From: Tribonema minus
Lineage: Eukaryota > Sar > Xanthophyceae > Tribonematales > Tribonemataceae
Direction: 5' to 3'
Assembly: GCA_017506865.1 (NCBI GenBank)
Contig: JAFCMP010000379.1
Span: 496,001-560,000, forward strand
DNA length: 64,000 nt
The notes beneath the pieces were generated by a model. That model was not told the origin of the DNA, did no database searches, and saw nothing but the letters and a program-made list of their open reading frames with translations. This document shows positions 34,427 to 43,822 of this stretch, one piece after another; position 1 is the first letter of the stretch, and each line of letters begins with the position of its first letter. The position numbers and the translations under genes were made by a program.

Positions 34427-35664
34427 GGCATACACCTGCTCCAGGCCCTACATAGGGCTGCTGCGGCATCTGCAACAGAGGCAGCGGCAGCAGGCGGCGC
34501 CGTAGCCAAGTCGGCGGCGACAGCGGTGATGGTGGCGGCAGCGGCCAAATGTGGCAGGTGCCACACCTGCACCAGTGGCAGCACCAGCACCAGTGACGGC
34601 AGGCGGCGCTGCTGCTCCAGTGCAAGCACTGCAGCAGCGGCAGTCGTCAATGCAGGCGTTGCACGTGCCACACCAGCAATGCTACAAGGCGCAGCAGCAG
34701 CAGTGGTGGCGCGCCTGCCCCTTGTGCATCACATTGCCGCAGCTGCCACGTCCCTACGTGAGGCAACAGGTAACAGCCTGAGGCTAGAACATCTACTGCC
34801 AGCAGCCCTAATGCCACTGCAGCAACAGCAGCCACCATGCAGCGGCCGTTGCCGCCAGCGGGTGACGGGACTAGAGCTGCGGATGCTGCTCATGGTGTAC
34901 TTGATGTCAGTGCTCTACAGCTGCAGTACATGTAGACAGATCTCGAGGCGCCTCCGCCAGAGTGCGTTTGCAGATGCCGTCGCCACCGGGCTTGCAGATC
35001 ATTATGATAAGGTGGAGGTGGACCTGCAACAGTTGCCGCAGCTGCTAGGGCACGCAACGCACGCAAGCACTTGCTCGATTCCGGTCGCAACGCCACATGC
35101 ACTCAATCGGCATGGCATTTCTCACTGAGCCAATGTACCCTGCAACGGCTGCATTTCACGGAATGCCGTGGCAGCTGGTATTGGAGCGCGCCATCGGAGT
35201 GGAGCAGCAGACAGCGCACTACAGGCTGTGCAGGAAATCGCCGGGCGGCAGTTGGCACGCGCAGCTCTGTCAAGCACCACGCGTCAAGGCGCATGACACC
35301 ATTGAACACAACTGTTACAGCCGCTGCATTAAGCGGGCCACGCAGCGCATCCTGAGGTAGTATGTACCTCAAGACAGGGCTAGTCGATGAGGACTACACG
35401 CCATTCTTGGCATCTTCAGACATCGTGCTGCCCGGCGACGCCTTTCTGGCCACCGGCTACAACAACGTGACGAATCAGCTGCCGCACATGATGGACATCG
35501 CCTGCTTCGAGGCACAGGCGCAGCTGCGGGCGGCAAAGACTGCAAAGGATCCCGAGAGGTGCTGCCGCGACCACGAGGCCGCCAAGAAGACCCACTATCC
35601 TAGTCACTATGACCAAATTTACTTACAAACAAGTAACAGTCAGGACGAGTACGAGTACTTTTGA
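34427..35664 (+). mobile_element. Retroelement family A, degenerate copy A1
   Basis: Parallel to copy A2 (offset about 1.6 kb) from the Ala-rich region through TPAMLQGAAAA, the GMAFL...PMY block, the zinc-finger block and DEDYTPF. Frames are broken several times upstream of 35362. The last 100 codons (35362-35664) are open and share A2's reading frame. A1 lacks A2's 3' end: after the HYDQ codons it diverges into an AGTACT-type segment and stops at TGA 35662-35664. It starts beside AGTAC at 34422. The order suggests that A2 inserted into the array bordering A1. A non-LTR origin is inferred from the domain type and from the insertion features of the sister copies. Confidence 0.7.
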
Positions 35665-37497
35665 GGAGTAAGGAGTAGGAGTACTACAGCGGCAGCGGCG
35701 GTTGCCAGTGGAGGCGCGACCGCCCCGGCAGCGGCAACTGCATCAGCGGCTGGCCGCGCTTATGGCGCAGCCATTCCGGCAACACACGACGCAGCTGCCG
35801 CTGGATCAGGGGCCGCGGCGGCAGCACAGGCGGCGCCAGCGGCAGCAGCAGCAGCGGCGGCGCACGGCGCAACTACTCCGGCGGCAGCAGCAGCGGCGGC
35901 AGCAGCAGCTGCTCCAGCATCAGAGGCTGCTGCAGCAGCGGCAGCACATGTTGCACCTCAAGTGGCCTCGGCGGCATCACTAACTGCAGCATCAACAGCA
36001 GCGGCTGCGGGCATAGGCAATACAGCTGCTACAGGCCCTACTAGCCTAAGGGCTGCTGCAGCACCTGCAACAGGAGCAGCGTCGGCAGGCGGCGCCGCAA
36101 CCGTGCCGGCTGCGACAGCGGCAATGGCGGTGGCAGCGGCCAATGCGGCAGGTGCTGCACCAACACCTGCGGCAGCAGCAACACCACTGGCAGCAGCAGC
36201 AACGGCAGGCGGCACAGCTGCAGCACCAGCGCACGCAGCAGCGGCAGCCGTCAATTCAGGCGCTGCGCGTTCCACACCAGCAATGCTACAAGGCGCAGCA
36301 GCAGCAGAGGTGGCGCGCCTGCCCCTCATGCAGACGATCGCCACAGCTGCCACATCTCTACGTGCAGCAACAGGTGACAAGCTGGAACATATACTGCCAC
36401 CAGCGCTAACGCCACTGCAGCAGCAACCACCTACGCAGCAGCCGCCGCTGCGGCCGACAGCAGGTGGTGGCACTGGTGCGGATGCTGCTTGCGTACTTGA
36501 CGCCAGTGCTCTGCAGTTGCAGTGTAGCCTGAAGCGCCCCAATCAGAGTGCGCTTGCAGATGCCGTCGCTACCGAGCTTGCAGATAAGGTGGAGGCGGAC
36601 CTGCAACAGCTGCCGCAGGGCACGCAACGCACGCAAGCACTTGCTCGATTCCGGTCGCAGCGCCACATGCACTCGATCGGCATGGCATTCCTCAACGAGC
36701 CCATGTACTCCACAACGGCTTCGTTCGATGGCCTATCCTGGCAGCTGGCCGTCAAACGCGCCATCGGAGTAGAGGAGCAGACGGCAGGCTGCAAGCTGTG
36801 CGGGAAGTCGCCGGGCGGCACCCTGCATGCACGGCTGTGTCAAGCGCCACGCGTCAAGGCGCACGACACCATTGTCCACAATAGCGTCAAGAGGGCCACG
36901 CAGCGCCTCCTGCGGCAATACCTCAAAACGGGACTGGTGGACGAGGACTACACGCCGTTTCTGGGGTCCGCCGGGCCGCCGGGGAGTCGCAGGATGGACA
37001 TCGTGCTGCCTGCCGACGCCTTCCCGGTGACCGGCTACGACGACCCGACACGCCACCTACCGCTCATGGTGGACGTTACCTGCTTCGAGGCACAGGTGGC
37101 GTCGCGGGCGGCGAAGACTGCAGCAGACCCCGAGCGATGCTGCCGCGACCAAGAGGCCGCCAAAACTACCCACTATTCTGGTCATTATGATCAGAATTGC
37201 TACAAACTTGCCACATTGGCAATAGGGTCATTTGGCAGCATCGGGGAGCAGGGGCGGAAGCTGCTGGAGGCTGTGGCGACGGAGTATGCCAGCAGGATGT
37301 CAGTGCCCGGAGGAGCGCGCCCTAAAGCTCTCAAGGGCATCGCCCTGGCGCGCTTACGCTCGGCACTGTCGGCAGCGCTCCACATGGCGTACTCTGGCCG
37401 TGTCATGACACACATGGCAGAATCCAGGGGGGGGGGGCACATGGAGGAGGACGTAGGGGAGGACCCCGAGATGCCATTTGGCGGCGGCGGCGTTTGA
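35665..37497 (+). CDS. Family A retroelement ORF (copy A2): zinc finger plus restriction-like endonuclease
   Basis: One open frame of 610 codons from just after TGA 35664; the first in-frame ATG is 36124, giving 457 aa. The N-terminal third is almost pure Ala/Thr/Pro from GCA/GCG repeats. The C-terminal half carries a conserved retroelement module. GMAFLNEPMY comes first, then a CCHC-type finger (CKLCGKSPGGTLHARLCQ) and an HN-containing helix (HDTIVHNSVKRATQRLL). A PD-(D/E)xK-like pair of acidic sites follows, RRMDIVLP and then MVDVTCF about 25 residues later. The tail IGSFGSIGEQGRKLL follows. This is the C-terminal part of RLE-type non-LTR retrotransposon proteins. No reverse transcriptase motif is present, so the copy is 5'-truncated or non-autonomous. 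Confidence 0.72.
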   Translation, partial: GVRSRSTTAAAAVASGGATAPAAATASAAGRAYGAAIPATHDAAAAGSGAAAAAQAAPAAAAAAAAHGATTPAAAAAAAAAAAPASEAAAAAAAHVAPQVASAASLTAASTAAAAGIGNTAATGPTSLRAAAAPATGAASAGGAATVPAATAAMAVAAANAAGAAPTPAAAATPLAAAATAGGTAAAPAHAAAAAVNSGAARSTPAMLQGAAAAEVARLPLMQTIATAATSLRAATGDKLEHILPPALTPLQQQPPTQQPPLRPTAGGGTGADAACVLDASALQLQCSLKRPNQSALADAVATELADKVEADLQQLPQGTQRTQALARFRSQRHMHSIGMAFLNEPMYSTTASFDGLSWQLAVKRAIGVEEQTAGCKLCGKSPGGTLHARLCQAPRVKAHDTIVHNSVKRATQRLLRQYLKTGLVDEDYTPFLGSAGPPGSRRMDIVLPADAFPVTGYDDPTRHLPLMVDVTCFEAQVASRAAKTAADPERCCRDQEAAKTTHYSGHYDQNCYKLATLAIGSFGSIGEQGRKLLEAVATEYASRMSVPGGARPKALKGIALARLRSALSAALHMAYSGRVMTHMAESRGGGHMEEDVGEDPEMPFGGGGV

Positions 37498-37612
37498 GTG
37501 GTTGTCGTTGCGACACTTTCAGACTGTCATACGACATGTAGATTCCTTACAGCTAGATGCCAATCATCTGGGCTTTTTCGCGCCCTGAGCGAGAATTAAT
37601 AAAAAGTACTAC
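35680..37612 (+). mobile_element. Retroelement copy A2 with 8-bp flanking duplication
   Basis: The element body lies between AGTACTAC at 35680-35687 and AGTACTAC at 37605-37612, a likely target-site duplication. The 3' UTR after TGA 37497 ends in AATTAATAAAAAGTAC. The same 3' end recurs inverted at 39505 and 61621. Confidence 0.65.
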
Positions 37613-37784
37613 TCGTTTTAAGACAAGGAGCAGTACTCTTAAAATGTCCGGAGTAGTACTCGAGTACTCGTGCATTTTTCCGACAGGCACCGGGAGTACA
37701 CCTAAAACGAGTAAGTACTCGAGTACTTGACGAGTACTCGAGGAAAAAGGAGTACTACACGAGTACTTGACGAGTACTTTGAGG
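37605..37784. repeat. AGTACT-rich array between retroelements
   Basis: Contains around ten AGTACT or GAGTACT cores on both strands. AGTACT is itself a palindrome and is embedded in blocks such as ACGAGTACTTGACGAGTACT. One unit of about 41 bp, with GAGGAAAAAGG then three GAGTACT-type cores, ends at 37780. It has a near twin at 39471-39509 beyond element B. Related pieces lie at 35645-35687. Confidence 0.85.
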
Positions 37785-39385
37785 CATACACGGCCCAGGC
37801 ATGCACAACACTGCGGCCTGCAATAATTCATGCCACTGTGGCAGCAGGGGCCCTGAGGCTCGGCACTGACGAACACGGCGCAGTCACCTGGTTCGCGCAG
37901 CACTCATGCGCAATACGCGAGGACCAGGGACTGCCGCCAATCATCGAGGCCGTGCGACGCTCTACGCGAGCGCTGACAGCTGATGGCGGCGAAAAATCAC
38001 GCACAGCTGTGGCCGAGCAGCTCCCAGCATCGTTGCTACGGTGGGCAGCAGATACGACGGCCGCAGCGTCGACGCTCCCCACTGCGGTGCAAGCGATCTA
38101 CGCCGCAACTGCCGTCACGGAGACGGGGACCACTGAGCCAGCCCCACACACCCACGGCATTGTGCCTGGCGCCGAGGCGGCCGCTGCGGCGGCGACCGTA
38201 CCTGGCCCTCAAGCCGCTGCCGCGGCGGCCTCTTCCACGCCCGCTAAAACACAAACTAGCGCGGAAGAAAGCAGCTGCAGCGGCGGGCAGGAGGACGACG
38301 ACGACGACTGGGAGGCCTATGCTGACGAGATCTGCAGGAAGGTAGTGCCCCGCCGCCGGCGCGGTCACTTCACGCACGGACTACAAGCCGGCCTTTCAAA
38401 TGTTCTCCGACGTCAATACGAGGACTGCCTGGTGGAGGACCTAGAGGCTGCCTCGGCTGGTGCCGTGGGCAAGCCGACGCAGGCTACACTTATTGGTGAC
38501 TCGCGTGACACCAGCCGCCGCCGCCAACAGGCTAGCGCGCGGGTCCTGGCGCAGCTGCGCAGCCAGCGTGCGTCCGGGGCAATGGCGTGGATGAGCGTGC
38601 CACCCGCTGCCAATGACCGCCCGGGTGCGGCGCCCATGTCCAGTATGGCAGCAGCCACGATGATTTTGGTTGCGATCTTTATAGACGAGTGGGGCATACA
38701 GGGCGAGGTGTGCCCATGGCGGTGCAGTGACGTGAGCCCCACCTCCACGCATGCGATCAGCTGCCCCAGCCAGCACATACGGGGGCACAACGCGACACAC
38801 ACTGCCCAAAAGCGGTGCCTACAGCGCATCTTGAGACCGCACCATGTCTCTATTGTCCGCAATGAGGACGCTAGCGTCTTCAAGGTACCGGGGTATCGGG
38901 CGGACACAGTCATTGACCCAGGGTGTCTGCACTTTAGCAGTGCATACCGTAACAAGGGAATAGTGCTAGACACAAGTGTGCGCGCGCCCACAGTGAGCTC
39001 GTACCTGACAGGCAAAACAAATGCCTCGAACACGGACGGCTATGCTGCTGGGGTGGGGGAGGACGCGAAGGTCAAGCACCACACCGGCACCTTGACGTCA
39101 TCTTGGGCTTTTGTGCCATTCGTGCAGGAGTCGTACGGACGGCTGGGCAAGCAGACAAGCCTTTTTGTTAAGGAGTTGGCAATGCACTCAGCACTGTGCT
39201 CAGGGGGGGGGAAGGCAGATGTGTTACGCAAGGCCGGGTTAGCTAAGCGTCAGATCCACATTGAGCTGAGCATATCGCTGGCGCGGGAGTTGGCGGAGCG
39301 CGTCATGGCATACACACGTGGAGCGCGAATGCTGGGCTGTGTTGCGGCGCCGGTATCCAAACTCCTAGGGCACAGCGCAGACTAG
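37715..39385 (+). CDS. Family B retroelement ORF (copy B1): zinc-binding and restriction-like endonuclease domain
   Basis: Open from after TAA 37712-37714 to TAG 39383-39385 (556 codons). The first 23 codons are array DNA, and there is no ATG before the middle, so the 5' end is missing. Ala/Ser-rich and acidic (QEDDDDDWEAYADEI) regions precede the conserved module. This has CPWRCSDVSPTSTHAISCPS (C-x3-C...H-x3-C type) and HIRGHNATHTAQKRCLQRIL. Next come the acidic pair YRADTVIDPG and IVLDTSVRAP, then FVPFVQESYGRLGKQTSLFVKELA. This is the C-terminal endonuclease region of RLE-type non-LTR elements. It is the same layout as family A but very different in sequence. No reverse transcriptase is present. 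Copy B2 at the right edge differs at only a few residues, implying recent activity of a full-length source elsewhere. Confidence 0.75.
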   Translation, partial: VLEYLTSTRGKRSTTRVLDEYFEAYTAQACTTLRPAIIHATVAAGALRLGTDEHGAVTWFAQHSCAIREDQGLPPIIEAVRRSTRALTADGGEKSRTAVAEQLPASLLRWAADTTAAASTLPTAVQAIYAATAVTETGTTEPAPHTHGIVPGAEAAAAAATVPGPQAAAAAASSTPAKTQTSAEESSCSGGQEDDDDDWEAYADEICRKVVPRRRRGHFTHGLQAGLSNVLRRQYEDCLVEDLEAASAGAVGKPTQATLIGDSRDTSRRRQQASARVLAQLRSQRASGAMAWMSVPPAANDRPGAAPMSSMAAATMILVAIFIDEWGIQGEVCPWRCSDVSPTSTHAISCPSQHIRGHNATHTAQKRCLQRILRPHHVSIVRNEDASVFKVPGYRADTVIDPGCLHFSSAYRNKGIVLDTSVRAPTVSSYLTGKTNASNTDGYAAGVGEDAKVKHHTGTLTSSWAFVPFVQESYGRLGKQTSLFVKELAMHSALCSGGGKADVLRKAGLAKRQIHIELSISLARELAERVMAYTRGARMLGCVAAPVSKLLGHSAD

Positions 39386-39474
39386 GCTGCTGCGTTGACG
39401 CAAGCTTTTCGATTGCATAGGCAACCCGGCCTCCCTTGGGCCTTTATAAATACAAGTCCATACGTACTTTGAGG
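37774..39474 (+). mobile_element. Retroelement copy B1 with 11-bp target-site duplication
   Basis: GTACTTTGAGG at 37774-37784 is repeated exactly at 39464-39474, bracketing a 1,679-bp body (37785-39463). The body ends in a 3' UTR with TTTATAAATACAAGTCC. If the body and one duplication are removed, two neighbouring units of the AGTACT array become contiguous. The insertion therefore landed inside the array. Confidence 0.78.
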
Positions 39475-39504
39475 AAAAGGAGTACTGCACGAGTACTGAT
39501 CGAG

Positions 39505-39800
39505 TACTTTTTATTAATTCTCGCTCAGGGCGCGAAAAAGCCCAGATGATTGGCATCTAGCTGTAAGGAATCTACATGTCGTATGACAGTCTGAAAGTGT
39601 CGCAACGACAACCACTCAAACGCCGCCGCCGCCAAATGGCATCTCGGGGTCCTCCCCTACGTCCTCCTCCCTGTGCCCCCCCCCCCTGGATTCTGCCATG
39701 TGTGTCATGACACGGCCAAGAGTACGCCATGTGGAGCGCTGCCGACAGTGCCGAGCGTAAGCGCGCCAGGGCGATGCCCTTGAGAGCTTTAGGGCGCGCT
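39505..39800 (-). mobile_element. Inverted, 5'-truncated family A 3' end
   Basis: Reverse complement of 37309-37608 of copy A2: the last 63 codons, TGA and complete 3' UTR. Small indels, including a different length of the run of C/G, break the frame. Similarity stops at 39800, just before the BTB gene. Its 3' end starts at AGTACT (39503-39508). No clear duplication brackets it, so it may come from inversion or from an insertion whose flank decayed. Confidence 0.85.
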
Positions 39801-39845
39801 CCTCTGTGCCTCTTGACCTTCCTGCACATACAACACATTTTGTCC

Positions 39846-41159
39846 ATGCAGGAGTACACGCCTCCGAGCCTGCTCACCTTGAATGTGGGGGGCGAGAAGC
39901 TGCTGGTCAAGCGCAGTGCTCTCACCTTCTTCCCTGAGACCAAGTTGGCCTGGATGTTCAGGTACATGATTGCCAGGACAGACGATGATTGTGTGTGTGC
40001 TGTGTGCGCGCACTGCTAATAGCGCTTCACCTGCCGTACATGCGACAGTGTTTGACCTCAGTTGTTGTGGCTGCAAAGCAGGGTTGCGCAAGCTTCAGCG
40101 CTCGGCGTACAAAGTTCAGATGCATGTACTCAGTGAGCTTGCGATGCAGCATTACATTGTGGCGTCAGCCTGAGCACACATCTAACGTAATCCACCTGAT
40201 GTCATGCACATGCGGCGTCTTGCAGCGGGCGCTGGGACCACGTGCTGCCGCGCAACCACTCCGGCCGCATTTTCTTGGACTTGGACGTCAAGTGGTTTGC
40301 ACCCATAGTCGAATACCTCAGCGAGCTGGCACGCGGCGGCAGCAGTGAGCAGGAGCATCTGCCTTTCAAGATGTTAAATGGCGACGACAAGCTGGGTTTC
40401 AAGCGTGCATGGAGCTGTTCGGCCTTAGCACTGTCATCCCTGCCAACGTGACGGGATCGCCTGCCATGGCAAGCGGTGCAGCTGGCGCCGCTCTTGACAC
40501 CGCTGACGGCATGCGCAGGTACTATGTACCGCACAACCAAGATAGTACGAACCTTCGAGTCCTGGCATCCCTACATGCCCAACACAGACAAGATCATCGA
40601 CGTCAACTTTCCAGGCGCGACGCAGATTGTCGTTGAGTTCGGCCGTTAGAGCGTTGCTGAAATTGGTTGCGATTTTGTCAAATTTTATGAAGGCGCAAAT
40701 GTAGGTGGCGACACGTGGCATCCTGGCGTGGACATGTTCACTGGGCGGCAAGGCAGTGAGAACTTTCCAGGCTTTGGCGGGCGCCCGCCGCTGGTCATAG
40801 ACGGCGACCATGCAACTGTGCAGTGGCACACAGATTGCAGCAACGAGGACTGGGGCTGGCGTTTTACCGCTACGGCAACAGCCTGTGACATCTTGCAGGC
40901 TGCACCTGCCATCACCTTTGAGCCAGAATTTGCAGCACTGGCCGCACCCGCCACCGCCATGAGCTCGGACCTACACCCTTGGCTGCAAAATGTACTTGTC
41001 AAAGACTACTATTTTGGGCCATTACTCGTACAGTACGAGTACTCGTACATGAATCTGGGGGCTGTACTCGTACAGCACGAGTACTGGTACATGAATCCTA
41101 GGCCAGTACTCGTACAGGACGAGTACTCGTACACAAAGGCAACCCTGGTACTCGTATAG
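39846..41159 (+). pseudogene. BTB/T1 (KCTD-like) plus CUB-like domain gene, broken
   Basis: Exon 1 (39846-39961) encodes MQEYTPPSLLTLNVGGEKLL, the start of a potassium-channel-tetramerisation type BTB domain. It splices in frame to 40226, giving SGRWDHVLPRNHSGRIFLDL. One base is missing near 40403: KLGFK continues as CMELFGLSTVIPAN in another frame. The frame changes again near 40530. A CUB-like domain follows (FESWHPYMPNTDKI, FPGATQIVVEF, DFVKFYEG, GGRPPLVIDGD, SNEDWGWRFTATA), cut by a TAG at 40647-40649. Such domains occur in large eukaryotic ubiquitin-ligase-type proteins. The open frame then runs into the GTACTCG array to a stop at 41157-41159. Three lesions argue for a pseudogene; it abuts retroelement DNA at 39800. 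Confidence 0.72.
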
Positions 41160-41175
41160 GACTCGCACTCGTTTA
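41024..41175. repeat. GTACTCG palindromic minisatellite
   Basis: Three units of about 57 bp, each with TACTCGTACAG(T/C/G)ACGAGTACT, a near-perfect inverted repeat, followed by CGTACATGAATCC-like spacer. The same GTACT core defines the arrays at 35.6, 37.7 and 39.5 kb. Confidence 0.85.
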
Positions 41176-43154
41176 CTCGTCTCGTCCCAACTGTGCTCAT
41201 ATGCACACCTCAGCATGTGTTTGAGCAGGTTACATATACCGGGTGCTGCGCAACTAGGCTTGATCTGGACCTTCCACTTGTCAATGACTATAAGCTTAGC
41301 TGAGCCCGCTGCAGCACACTGTCTGTGACACCGTTGCGGGATTCACAGTTTGCTCTCTTGTGGCAGGTGGTGGTACTGTCGTGGCTTCCGCAGAGTCGTC
41401 ATGAGGCCGGGCATCCTCGTGCTCTTGCTCCTGTTGCACAAGGGTCCGACTCTGGCCTCCAGCGTTGGGGTAGGGGGCTTTAACACAAGCGAAAGCAACG
41501 GCTAAAGTCATGTATGCTGCGCTTAAAGCGCTGCAGCGCCCAGTGGGGCTTTGGGCAGCCGGCGTGAGACATGAGACTAGGCATCCCATTTCTCCCGTTG
41601 CACAGGCCGGCAAGGACTGCATTCACCCCCCTCCCCCTCTCATGGCGCCTCTTTGCTGTGCATGCTTTTCTGCTGCAGCGGCTGCTGCGCTGCATAGCAC
41701 GCAGAGCAAGCCCGCGCGTCCGCCAAACCGCATCTCAGGGTATGCGGGCACTGCATGCGCTGGCGCCATGCGCAATACCTCCAGCGACCCCGCGGCCACT
41801 CCCCTTCTTCAGGACAAACAAGCACACTATACAGGGTGATGGCGTGCCCACTCCCCTTCTTCAGCACAAACACGCACACTATACACGGTGATGGCGTGCA
41901 CGCCTGTGCCGCTGAGAATGGGCGCTGCGACGCGAGCACAACAAGCGACTTCTTTGTGAACACGCCAGGACGTCATTGGTGGCGTTGATTCGGACAGCAG
42001 CATGTGTATGATCAACGTTGTCATCTCTGTGCGGAATGCGGCACGGTTCTGGTGTGCACGTGAGGCCGCTTACTGCAGAGAAGCCTGGCAGGTGTCGGGC
42101 TATGGTGGCCGTGCACTGCCAGGCCGGAAAGAGAACAGAGTGCATGACCAAGGAGCATTTGTTGAACGACAGGGCACCTTTGGGCAACCAGGGGCCACCC
42201 CCTGCCTCGGGAAGGGGTCTAACTCCACAGTCGGGCTACTCATCGCGACCCCGCTATAATGAAAACAGAGTGCTGTATGGACGACCCTACATACATTTCT
42301 GGACTCATGCATCAGTCCAATGCCCCTTGCATACTTGTTCCTCTTTGTGCTGATCATTGATGGTTGCCTGGCTGTTGTCGCCAGCCTGAGTGCGTGTTTG
42401 CAGGAGACAGAGTGTTTGACGGCAGCTGCTCCTGCCACGGCAAGAATGCCAAACGGTTTGCTTCAAACGCTTGTCGCCAAAGCTTCAATCTGTAATTGTG
42501 CCATTGCATTGATGCCAGGCCTCAGGTTTCTAGTGTTGGGTGCTGCAGCAGAGGCACGTTGCTGATAGGCATATCGCCTCAAGAGCAGACGCTACTTGCA
42601 CAGTTGCGCACTGCCGCCAAAACCTAACCCAACAGTGACCTTGCTGCAAAAGACTTGCAATACAGGTCTACTGGCATTGACACGGTACCTGCATGCAGCC
42701 ACGTGCATCTGCTTCGTGTACCCCGTTTCAACACGAGTGCCACGTGAGCATTGACAGTTGACCATACAGCTTAGCAGACCTGGGGGAGTCCTAATAAGAA
42801 GCAGCGACGTTGCTGCTGGCACTTTTGGGTCATGTTTCCTTGATATCTGTGATGGCAGGCAGGCATGCAAGACCCTACATCAGCCCTGCTCTGTGTTGCG
42901 TGTCCGGAGAGAGGCCGCAGCCAGCAAGTGCACATGTGTAGTCCTTGCCATTCCTGGCTGCGGCTGATTGGAATGATTAGTGAAATCACTAGATCATGGA
43001 GCAAGGTCATGGCAACGAAGCAAATGATCCATGAGCTCTGGGTGGCAAAGTGCGGTCAGCAGCCAATGCATTCCGCAGGTAGTACTGGTCGTCAGCATCG
43101 CTGGCGCGTTCGGCCGTGAGTCGGACAGGCAGCATTCAAGTTGCCGCGCATGTA
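41176..43154. other. Intergenic, small frames only
   Basis: No recognised gene. A + frame at 42320-42565 (81 aa) starts with a hydrophobic segment (MPLAYLFLFVLIIDG) that could be a signal anchor, but nothing else supports it. A 52-bp tandem duplication lies at 41797-41900. Confidence 0.35.
41797..41900. repeat. 52-bp tandem duplication
   Basis: Two units start at 41797 and 41849 with CACTCCCCTTCTTCAG and share ACACTATACA(G/C)GGTGATGGCG. Confidence 0.88.
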
Positions 43155-43430
43155 ATGGCAAGACACATGAATTGTAAATGGCACCACGCCATGATCAGCA
43201 ACAAACAAGAAAGCACCCCCCTCCTGAAGGAAAGTGGGCCGAGTGACCCGGAAACAGACCTCTTTCGTAAGTTGCGCTTTAAAAAGATAGTCACAGAGAG
43301 ACCATCACCTCAACAATTGCTTGGATCTGAAACATGTGCATCACCTCATGTTTTTTGTTGCATTGAGATCAACACCACCACGCTCTGGCGATCAGCGCCA
43401 AAGAAGGGTTTCCGGCCCTACCCTAAGTAG
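43155..43430 (+). CDS. Hypothetical 91-aa protein
   Basis: ATG 43155 to TAG 43428-43430. Mostly polar and basic, with LLKESGPSDPETDLFRKLRF in the middle. No family is recognised; the frame is intact but the context is repeat-rich. Low support. Confidence 0.22.
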   Translation: MARHMNCKWHHAMISNKQESTPLLKESGPSDPETDLFRKLRFKKIVTERPSPQQLLGSETCASPHVFCCIEINTTTLWRSAPKKGFRPYPK

Positions 43431-43822
43431 GCTAGGGCCACAAACCCCTTTCCCCCCCCCGCCTCAGGAAGTGAAGTGGCACGTAATGGCGTGAAGTAAA
43501 GGATAGCGAACTTGAAAGTAGAGACTCTGAGCCCTCGCGCGCAGGCCGCAGGCTTCAGACTGCAATGCGATACATGCCAAGTGCCACAACGCTGCATGCA
43601 GTCAGCACTTTCTGTGCAGCAACAGTCCACACGCGAGAGCGCCAGTGCCAGAATAAGCTCGCAGCTTCCTGGATGTTGGCGGAGGGCATTGCTGCTGGGA
43701 TCGGCAACAGAACCCCAGCGTGCTGATTGGTGAACGGTTGCAGCGGAACGCACGTGCGCATACCCGGGTCGCAGAATTGGCACGCCCAGATGCTCAGTAG
43801 CAGAGACCTGCGCGCGCCATGA

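Noticed and set aside
35958..36542. 194-codon minus-strand ORF inside element A2
   Set aside because: It is the antisense shadow of the GCA/GCG-rich Ala repeat; the sense frame has the conserved domain.
37605..37784. Transposon terminal inverted repeats
   Set aside because: The AGTACT cores are many, internal and on both strands, and the adjoining insertions have target duplications and 5' truncation typical of retrotransposition, not cut-and-paste ends.
38413..39033. 206-codon minus-strand ORF inside element B1
   Set aside because: Antisense shadow of the endonuclease frame; the sense strand has conserved motifs and few substitutions between B1 and B2.
27611..40649. TAG reassigned to an amino acid
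   Set aside because: Four otherwise intact frames (fusion gene, HAD, Tic20, element B) end at TAG in the expected place, so TAG works as a stop. The internal TAGs are better explained by decay.
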